DNA from: Nematostella vectensis
Taxonomy: Eukaryota; Cnidaria; Anthozoa; Actiniaria; Edwardsiidae
Length of the DNA stretch: 64,000 nucleotides
Reading direction: 5' to 3'
Assembly (NCBI RefSeq): GCF_932526225.1
Contig: NC_064039.1
Location: 14,340,139-14,404,138 of the forward strand
Below, in pieces: positions 15,101 to 21,700 of the stretch (positions are counted from its first letter, which is position 1; every line of letters begins with the position of its first letter). The notes beneath the pieces were generated by a model. It worked only from the letters and a program-made list of their open reading frames with translations, searched no databases and was not told where the DNA came from. Both the position numbers and the translations under genes were made by a program.

Positions 15101-16199
15101 GTCACGCTTCCTGATTGTAAATCTGGCCGTCGCGGATATGTGTATGGGGCTTTACCTTGGATTACTGGCCATCGTGGACGCGTCCACTATCGGCGACTTT
15201 CTCCACCATGGCGTCGAGTGGCAGCTGAGTACAGGTTGTAAGACTGCGGGTTTTCTTGCGCTTCTTTCCAGCGAGGCCTCGGTATTCACCCTAACAGTCA
15301 TCACTATCGAGCGATTTATCGCTATAAGACATGCGCTGCACATCCACAAGAAGATGTCGTTGAGGAAGACGACCATAGTGATGGTGATTGGCTGGGGTCT
15401 GGCGCTTATCATTGCCACGCTTCCTCTCGCCAAGGTCAGTGACTACACGAAGGTCAGCGTGTGTTTGCCCTTCGAGATCGGAGAGATTGAATCCTTGACT
15501 TTTGTCACCTTTACCATGGTGCTCAACTGCGCGGCGTTTCTGGTCATATTCGGATGCTACGTGGGGATATACCTCCAAGTGCGTGGATCCAACGCGTGGA
15601 ACACGAATGATACGCAGGTTGCGTTACGAATGTCACTGTTAGTAGTCACGGACCTCATGTGCTGGGCGCCCATCGCGTTTCTTGCGCTGACCGCGACGTT
15701 TGGTACAACCTTCGTCAGTCTGAACGAGGCCAAGGTCTTTACGGTATTCTGCTTTCCGCTGAACTCGTGCGCTAATCCGTTCTTGTATGCAATATTTACC
15801 TCGCAATTCAAGAAGGACTGTTTGACAATTTGCAGACGGGTTAAAAACTCCCCCGTGCCTCCTAAGATTCACATAACTTTATCGAAAAAGCGCTTTTCTG
15901 TCAGTGGCGCGGCACTCGAGAGAGGATCTAACGCGAGCGCACAGGTCCCATCACGTGACACGAACAGTGATGGACGCCTCCTGATGCTTCGTTTATCTAA
16001 TGTTATTGTAAATAGGAGATTTTCACTTCCGCCGGAAGTGAGGCTAGGTACTGGGAATAAACTGAAGACGATTCCCCAGGAAAGTTCGCGCAGTTTGACC
16101 AACTCGCCGTCTTCGTGCTCGAACGCGAACTCTACGGAGCAAACTACGCTGAATCCCGAAAAACGTCGTATGATCATTGAAATGGAAACAGCTCTTTGA
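62..16199 (+). CDS. LGR: Leucine-rich-repeat GPCR of the glycoprotein-hormone-receptor type (LGR), 5' end outside the window
   Basis: Coding exons run 62-130, 486-557, 9228-9299, 9847-9918, 10329-10400, 10490-10561, 10898-10963, 11042-11113, 11221-11286, 12015-12083, 12510-12581, 12676-12747, possibly 12909-12935, then 13197-13390 and 14683-16199. Each LRR exon is 66-72 nt, encodes one LRR of 22-24 residues and is bounded by phase-2 introns, typically CT or TT followed by GTAAGT or GTGAGT. This one-LRR-per-exon layout is characteristic of FSHR/LHR/TSHR-like and LGR4-6 receptors. The hinge exon has a YPYHCCGF cysteine motif and the last exon has PFFPCEDLMG before TM1; both resemble vertebrate glycoprotein hormone receptors more than LGR4-6. 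The product should be a plasma-membrane receptor binding a large extracellular ligand and signalling through G proteins. The signal peptide and first LRRs lie upstream of base 1. The family call is firm. The ligand is unknown, and the closest relative (cnidarian LGR) is inference. Confidence 0.92.
110..420 (+). repeat. 42-bp tandem repeat made of LRR-exon 3' end plus splice donor
   Basis: There are about eight imperfect 42-bp units. Each resembles CTGTCCAGACTACAGCACTT followed by GTAAGTATG and an AACTCAAAG spacer. The first unit is the genuine exon end and donor at 62-130. GTAAGTATG recurs in units 2 and 5, and the others have decayed (GAAAGTGTG, GTTAGTGTG, GTAAGTGAG). A short open frame over the array is not the LGR frame and is not a gene. 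Confidence 0.88.
486..557 (+). CDS. LGR: LGR LRR exon
   Basis: This 72-nt phase-2/phase-2 exon encodes LNLNFNRISKVPRNAF and then NKLRLLVEL, a canonical LRR. The acceptor is TTTCAG and the donor GTAAGT. It lies just 5' of the giant satellite-filled intron. Confidence 0.9.
745..9150. repeat. 33-bp minisatellite, about 254 copies, filling an LGR intron
   Basis: The unit has the form CACCCCTATCTACG, then TGTCG or CGCCG, then TTTACAT, then CGTTCTG or TGTTCTG. The array occupies about 8.4 kb of the 8.67-kb intron between the LRR exons at 486-557 and 9228-9299. Because 33 is divisible by 3 and the unit has no stop, all three forward frames stay open for hundreds of codons (CTPIYVSFTLF, HPYLRVVYIVL and STCRLHCSAPL repeats). 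These are composition artefacts. Variant units form higher-order blocks. For example, a block near 2421-3450 recurs 1,827 bp downstream, which equals 55 units plus three 4-bp CCCT insertions, and a related block returns near 8363-9140. Confidence 0.97.
9228..11286 (+). CDS. LGR: LGR LRR exons 3-9 of the window
   Basis: Seven LRR exons lie at 9228-9299, 9847-9918, 10329-10400, 10490-10561, 10898-10963, 11042-11113 and 11221-11286. All begin after an AG and end in phase 2, and all have lengths divisible by three (66 or 72 nt). Example cores are NLRGNKLKSIPTSAI, ELDGNPIRVIKDHAF and TLESNYIEYLPRNF. Two 66-nt exons encode slightly short repeats (PLGNVKLKHFPNL and NANMNKIKRIPDM), as often seen in the middle LRRs of this family. 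Introns between them are 90-550 bp. Confidence 0.9.
11337..11480. mobile_element. Degenerate short element with CCGTAG...CTACGGCC ends
   Basis: A stretch starting CCGTAGAAGGCCTCGAA, with a long G run and a GGGCATAGTCACGCCCC core, ends near CCTGCTACGGCCTG. Related sequences occur at about 12330-12470 and 27000-27095. Inverted CCGTAGCAGG-like ends suggest a non-autonomous DNA element family. The exact ends are uncertain. Confidence 0.45.
12015..12747 (+). CDS. LGR: LGR LRR exons 10-12 of the window
   Basis: Exons at 12015-12083 (KLVHNQISSIGSSLQGM), 12510-12581 (TLEGNRITEVNDNTF) and 12676-12747 (DLAKNQIKHISKNAF) are phase-2 LRR exons with standard GTAAGT or GTGAGT donors. The repeats become more regular here, close to the hinge. 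Confidence 0.9.
12330..12475. mobile_element. Degenerate short element, same family as 11337 and 27000
   Basis: It begins near GCCGTAGCAGGCCTAGAAATA, passes through a G run and GGGCATGTGCCCCC, and ends CCCCTGTTAGGCCCT. The ends are roughly inverted. It lies in the LGR intron between 12083 and 12510. Confidence 0.45.
12909..12935 (+). CDS. LGR: Possible 27-nt LGR micro-exon (half LRR) or decayed LRR exon
   Basis: After ATTTCAG an in-phase stretch encodes (F)NNLNKLESL and ends CT followed by GTGAAATT, a weak donor. It is phase-compatible with its neighbours (27 nt, phase 2/2), so it could be included or skipped without a frameshift. Skipping gives a normal LRR across exons 12676-12747 and 13197-13390. 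It reads like the start of an LRR exon that lost its second half. Confidence 0.4.
13197..13390 (+). CDS. LGR: LGR last LRR and hinge exon
   Basis: The exon starts after GACAG in phase 2 and ends in phase 1 before GTGGGT. It encodes a final LRR (DLSENLFVRLPSAGM), a partial repeat (RLYLRGNRHLKELSV) and VAAYPYHCCGFRKK. The last is the conserved tyrosine/twin-cysteine motif that caps the LRR domain in glycoprotein hormone receptors. These cysteines normally pair with the cysteine just before TM1, present downstream as PFFPCEDLMG. Confidence 0.92.
13391..14682. other. LGR intron before the 7TM exon; possible retroelement remnant at its 3' end
   Basis: This is a 1.3-kb intron. I see nothing recognisable in 13391-14030. 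The stretch 14030-14680 looks unlike its surroundings: it has a TATA-like CATATAAATATGG at about 14235, a repeated ACTTGAAGAGAC segment, and short frames that match nothing I recognise. A solo LTR or other retroelement piece is possible but not shown. Confidence 0.4.
14683..16199 (+). CDS. LGR: LGR terminal exon: extracellular hinge, seven-helix domain and C-terminal tail
   Basis: The exon opens after TCTAAG, completes a Gly codon from the previous exon and runs to TGA at 16197-16199 (about 505 codons). In order it encodes an acidic hinge (EHEYLRLDRP, DDDDLSEFG); the juxtamembrane cysteine motif PFFPCEDLMG; TM1 ending LLGN; TM2 NLAVADMCMGLYLG; TM3 ending in ERF (E/DRY position); TM6 LLVVTDLMCWAPIAF, whose TD matches the LGR-specific aspartate of TM6; and TM7 FPLNSCANPFLYAIFTSQF with NPxxY as NPFLY. 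Several N-x-S/T glycosylation sites lie before TM1 and the Ser-rich tail may be phosphorylated. The whole 7TM domain in one exon is typical of the family. Confidence 0.95.
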
Positions 16200-16275
16200 C
16201 GAGGTGAACAGTAACTAATCTCCTTCTCGCGCTTGTTTTTCGGGTCCAAACATTTTGTTGCTTGTGTAATAGCAC

Positions 16276-16463
16276 TAAAGCCCCGTGCAAACTGCGCCAG
16301 CACCTGCCAGCATTGCTGGCGAATTCTTGCTTGACTGACTACAAGACAAAGGAAATGTCAGAAAGTCCATTTACCATTTTGACATTTCCTTTGTCCTATA
16401 GTCAGTCAAGCAAGAATTCGCCAGCAATGCTGGCTGGTGCTGACGCAGTTTGCACGAGGCTTA
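16276..16463. mobile_element. Foldback (MITE-like) element in the presumed LGR 3' UTR
   Basis: Two arms of about 88 bp are near-perfect inverted copies separated by about 12-15 bp. The outer ends are TAAAGCCCCGTGCAAACTG and the inverse of TAAGCCTCGTGCAAACTG. The element starts 77 bases after the LGR stop codon, upstream of any canonical AATAAA. Its ends and inner segment (CTTGACTGACTACAAGACA) recur in the larger element at 52844-53678, so it belongs to a family. A TAA/TTA target site is possible. Confidence 0.85.
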
Positions 16464-16790
16464 AACTTCACATCTTGAGTGGTGTATCCAGGTCTCAAGG
16501 CCCTGTCAACCTTGAATTTCAGCTCTCAATTTTGACACATGTAAATATGATGTACATAACATTATCAATTTCCAAATGGGGAAGCAAACAGTATTTATTA
16601 GGAAATTGTGTATTATAGCAATTATGTAAAGACAAATTGTATTATTGCTGTTATATATATTTAAATATTAACAAACTGCAAGAAAATTTAAAGAGTCTCT
16701 CATTGTTTTCTTCCATTAGTACTCGTTTACCATTTGCTAAACAAGCAAAGCCTGTCCAAAGGTATTGTTTGATCTGACCAAAGATGTAAT
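16464..16790. other. Presumed LGR 3' UTR or intergenic AT-rich sequence
   Basis: I see no gene and no AATAAA or ATTAAA here. It connects the foldback element to the AATAAA-bearing satellite. Confidence 0.5.
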
Positions 16791-17640
16791 ACATTTGACC
16801 CATTTTGTAATAAACTTAACACATTTTGTAATAAAATTAACCCAATTTGTTATAAACTCGACCTATTTTGTAATAAACCGAACTATTTCGTAATAAACCT
16901 GAACCATTTTGCAATAATCTCGACCCATTTAGTAATAATCTCGACCCATTTTGTAATAAACTCGACCCATTTTGTAGTAAACCCAGCCCATTTTGTAATA
17001 AACTCGACCCATTTTGTAGTAAACCCAGCCCATTTTGTAATAAATCTGAACCAATTTGTAATAAACTTGACACATTTTGTAATAAACTCGACCCATTTTG
17101 TTATAAACTTCACCCACTTTGTGATAAACTCGATCAATTTTGTAATAAACTGGACCCAATTTGTAATAGACTCGACCTCTTTTGTTATAATCTTCACGCC
17201 TTTTGTAATAAACTCGACCCAATTTGTAATAAACTCGACCCCTTTTGTAATAATCTTCACCGAATTTGTAATAAACTTGACCACATTTTGTAATAAAATT
17301 GATCCAATTTGTTATAAACTCGACCTATTTTGTAATAAACCGAACTATTTCGTAATAAACCTGAACCATTTTGCAATAATCTCGACCCATTTAGTAATAA
17401 TCTCGACCCATTTTGTAATAAACTCGACCCATTTTGTAGAAAACCCAGCCCATTTTGTAATAAATCTGAACCAATTTGTAATAAACTTGACACATTTTGT
17501 AATAAATTATACCCATTTTGTTATAAACTTCACCCACTTTGTAATAAACTCGATCAATTTTGTAATAAACTGGACCCAATTTGTAATAGACTCGACCCAT
17601 TTTGTAATAAACTCACCCATTTTGTAATAAACTCACCCAT
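16791..17640 (+). repeat. 21-bp satellite carrying AATAAA in most units
   Basis: About 40 units resemble CCCATTTTGTAATAAACTCGA with substitutions. Most contain AATAAA on the plus strand next to a TTTTGT run. The block at about 16845-17065 is repeated with few changes at about 17285-17505, a higher-order duplication of roughly 440 bp. The first AATAAA downstream of the LGR stop is at 16809-16814, inside this array. Confidence 0.95.
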
Positions 17641-18610
17641 TGCGTCTAATTTGGGTTTTGGCCTCACGTAAAGTAAACCAATGCTGTAAAAGAATACTCG
17701 GCAAGGTGAGTTGTGTCGCGTCCCATTTATTATCATATTACATGTTCCACATACAAATTTCTTAGTACGTGCACCACACATCGTACTACCATACTCTTAC
17801 ATCACACTACATAGGCTAGCATTAGCAGCAGAAAGCAAAAGCGGTGGGGATGGGAGTGTTGGAATGGAAACAAGGAGATTCTGTTGTCTGTGAAGGCCTG
17901 TGCCCTAGCTTGTGTGACACCAAGGATCCTCACTGTCATTAGGGGCAGAGATACCCAGCAAGCTTCTTCCCAGTCCCCTCTCGCACAAGCTACCTCCCCC
18001 GCCCTTCTTTGCGCTTGCCTCAGAATCGCAACCGCCTCAGAATCGCAACCGCTTTCTGTGAGGAGTTTTACAGATGCCATTTGTATCATTCAAACATGCG
18101 ATTGACCAAGACCACATGTTTGTAGGAGTTTCTCCATTGCACCTTGTTTGTGTTGTCTGTCTGTTGATTCTGGAAAGAGCAGGTTAAGGTAGAACCTGAG
18201 CCCGCGTTCAAATCATCCAGGGGGTGATTGGATAACTTTGTTCTTCGGCAGACTTGACGTGATGATTATAGGATTCATTCTTATTGGATTTTACTAAAAT
18301 TATAACAGTCTCTAGATGAAAGAAGCCGACCATCATACACTAAACAACCTGAAAAACAAAGATGAAAAAGTATATTGGATCCATATGGTATAATATACGA
18401 GCCGTAAAAATAGGTTGTACTAGTAGCGTGGTTAAACCATGGGTTTAAAAACTAGCCTGACGTTTTAGGTGGAACGTCCAAGAATTGACTAAATAGTGCT
18501 GCTGACGTTTTAAGCGTGCGGTGTTATTTCCTTTTGTCCTGAAGACGGGTTGATGCTCGGAAGGTCAGCAACTCTACTCTGCCCTCGGGTGACAAAAAAA
18601 CTCCCTGATT
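17641..18610. other. Intergenic region between the convergent LGR and glycogen synthase genes
   Basis: I found no supported gene or RNA. The short frames here lack codon structure or family motifs. An 18-base CCTCAGAATCGCAACCGC-type direct duplication occurs at about 18018-18052. Confidence 0.5.
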
Positions 18611-18622
18611 TTTATTTTTATT
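18611..18622 (-). promoter_or_regulatory. Two tandem AATAAA polyadenylation signals for glycogen synthase
   Basis: On the minus strand two adjacent AATAAA hexamers lie at 18617-18622 and 18611-18616, starting about 22 nt after the stop codon. The 3' UTR would therefore be very short. Confidence 0.65.
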
Positions 18623-18643
18623 CTTTAAATCTGAGAGAGGAAT

Positions 18644-18766
18644 TTAACAAGTTACACACCTGTACTGCTCGTCTTCTTCCGTTTCTGATTCTTTATCGGA
18701 TCCTGCCTCAGATGGTGCAGGGGAGGGCGGGGCTGATGGCGGTCTGGGGTAGTTGAACGCGGACCG
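18644..18766 (-). CDS. GYS: Glycogen synthase exon 20: regulatory C-terminal tail with a Ser-x3-Ser ladder
   Basis: The acceptor CTTACAG precedes 40 codons and TAA at 18644-18646. The tail contains [19 protein letters not shown] and then [10 protein letters not shown]. Five serines are spaced exactly four residues apart and end in an acidic casein-kinase-2-type site. This is the spacing of sites 3a, 3b, 3c, 4 and 5 in vertebrate glycogen synthase, so GSK3/CK2 control is probably conserved. A potential donor (TACAG followed by GTGTGT) lies near the end, so an alternative downstream tail cannot be excluded. Confidence 0.9.
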   Translation of the reverse strand, partial: RSAFNYPRPPSAPPSPAPSEAGSDKESETEEDEQYRCVTC

Positions 18767-21700
18767 CTGTAAGGAATAAAAAAAATATTACTAAGCTAGA
18801 CGTTGGGAAGGGTGGGGACAATGATGGGCTAGGGTATGTTGAACGCGGACCGCTAGTAGAAATATCCAAATGTTACTAACTGACTAGAAGATGGGGAAGG
18901 GTGGTAGCCTATAAAAGAGTAGACCATTGTTATAACTTAGAATAAGTAGACTAAAATAATCGGGAACACGATTGGTACTCACGATTTCATCGGTCAAGTT
19001 CGGGTGTTCGTACTTCGCTGGTTCCAGACGATGCAGCCCTAGTAAGCGGGCGCGAGCGTAGAACTGAAAGCACACGAAGATAATAACCACACCGAACTTT
19101 AGTACTTGTTTTATTATCCAGTAGTGCTATAATCAACGTTTGATGCTATCTTACCCTGTATCGAAGTATAGCGCTGACATGCTATCCGAGTTTTAGTGTT
19201 GTATCAGATATTTAGTGTTGAGTTACCCTGTACACGAGTTTAGTGTTGAGTTACCCTGTACCCGAGCTTTAGTGTTGAGTTACCCCGTACCCGAGTTTTT
19301 AGTGTTGACTTACCCTGTACCCAAGTTTTAGTGCTGACTTACCCTATACCCGAATTTTAGTGTTGTCTTACTCTATACCCGAATTTTAGTGTTGAGTTAC
19401 CCTGTACCCGAGCTTTAGTGTTTAGTTACCCTGTACCCGGGTTTAAGTGTTGACTTTCCCTGTCTTCAAGTTATATAAATGCAAAAATTGAAATGTTTGG
19501 TATTTGGTTTTGAATGACCATGATCCATGTTAAACATACCAAGCCTCCCTGCCCTATATACTTCGTTTGATGCCAAATTGCACGATACCGGAAATAATAC
19601 CGGACTACTAACCCTGTACAGACTCTTCCAATCCAACAGCTCGCTGAGTCGCTCCGTACGATTCCTTTGAATGATTCGTTGGCGTCGAGTCATGGTACAA
19701 AAACTGAACATGTACTGAAAAATAACAAATATGTCAACATACATGTACTGGAAAATAACAAGGAAAATATGTCAACTATACAGGTACTGGAAAATAACAG
19801 GAAAATATGTCAACTATACAGGTACTGGATAAAAACAAGGGAAATATGTAAACTATACATGTTCTGGAAAAAAACACAAGGGAAATATGTCAACTATACA
19901 TGTTCTGGAAAAAATCAAGGGAAATATGTCAACTATACATGTTCTGGAAAAAAATCAAGGGAAATATGTCAACTATACATGTTCTGGAAAAAAAACAAGG
20001 AAATAATGCCGACTGTAAACGACTGAACAACCGACTTGGTTTATTTGTTTTACTGGAGCTGTGTGAGGCCTTACTGTACGAATTTCACGCTTGTGCAGTC
20101 TTACCCCGCTGAGCTCCTGGATAGATTCCTCAGCGCATTTAAAGCGCCTGTCCACGATGTAGATTCCGTAGGAGGTGGGGTCACACACGTGCTCGGCCAT
20201 GAACCGCCCAAACCCAGACAGATTGGTGGTGACCGAAGGGATACCCATAACCGTACATTCCGCTACCATGGCAACATACCAATAAATGTATCAATGGTGA
20301 AGAAATTTATAAGGAGCTTAATGCACCATCTACACTGAATCCCCAAGGCGTATACCACAATAGTCACCAGGGTCGGGTTCCTAGAAAGCAAGTTAGCGCT
20401 AACCCAAGGATGAATACCCCTTTTATACAACCAAATGTCGAGATAGCCGTATTTATCACTGGGTTAACGCTAAGCTGCTTCCCAGGTACCGGCGCCAGGT
20501 GTGTATCGCATAGCTAGTGTATATATCCATATTACATAACTAGTGGGTTTAGTTACCTTGTTTATACAAGGAGACCTTTATATAACTGACACCTATATAA
20601 TGGACACTTGTTTTGGTCGCGATGGTGTTCGTTACCGCCATCTTCTTTAACATCTAGTGTATACCTCGAGGTGGGAATATTCTAATAGGTACTTGGTAAA
20701 TACCCTGATAATCCAGCTCAATAATGAGAAATAATTACCTGGTGTATACATCCCGATAACTACCTTGTATATTCAAATAATAATTACCCGACGTATATCG
20801 CAATCATTACCTGGTGTATATCTCAATTATCACCTTGTTTATATCCCATATATATATATATATCCCCAATAATTACCTGGTACATCATGTAATGTTAACT
20901 AGGTGTATATCGGAATAATAACCTGTGTATATCCCAGTAATTGCCTGATGTATCATGTAATAATTACCTGGTGTATCATGTAATGTTAACTTCGTGAATA
21001 TCGGAATAATAACCTGTGTATATCCCAGTAATTGCCTGATGTATCATGTAATAATTACCTGGTGTATCATGTAATGTTAACTTCGAGAATATCGAAATAA
21101 TAACCTGTGTATATCCCAGTAATTGCCTGATGTATCATGTAATAATTACCTGGTGTATCATGTAATGTTAACTTCGTGAATATCGGAATAATAACCTGTG
21201 TATATCCCAGTAATTGCCTGATGTATCATGTAATAATTACCTGGTGTATCATGTAATGTTAACTTCGTGAATATCGGAATAATAACCTGTGTATATCCCA
21301 GTAATTGCCTGATGTATCATGTAATAATTACCTGGTGTATCATGTAATGTTAACTTCGTGAATATCGGAATAATAACCTGTGTATATCCCAGTAATTGCC
21401 TGATGTATCATGTAATAATTACCTGGTGTATCATGTAATGTTAACTTCGTGAATATCGGAATAATAACCTGTGTATATCCCAGTAATTGCCTGATGTATC
21501 ATGTAATAATTACCTGGTGTATCATGTAATGTTAACTTCGTGAATATCGGAATAATAACCTGTGTATATCCCAGTAATTGCCTGATGTATCATGTAATAA
21601 TTACCTGGTGTATCATGTAATGTTAACTTCGTGAATATCGGAATAATAACCTGTGTATATCCCAGTAATTGCCTGATGTATCATGTAATAATTACCTGGT

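Noticed and set aside
16837-17627. Repetitive frames such as FVINSTHFVINFTHF and its antisense
   Set aside because: 21-bp satellite (a multiple of three), no gene features.
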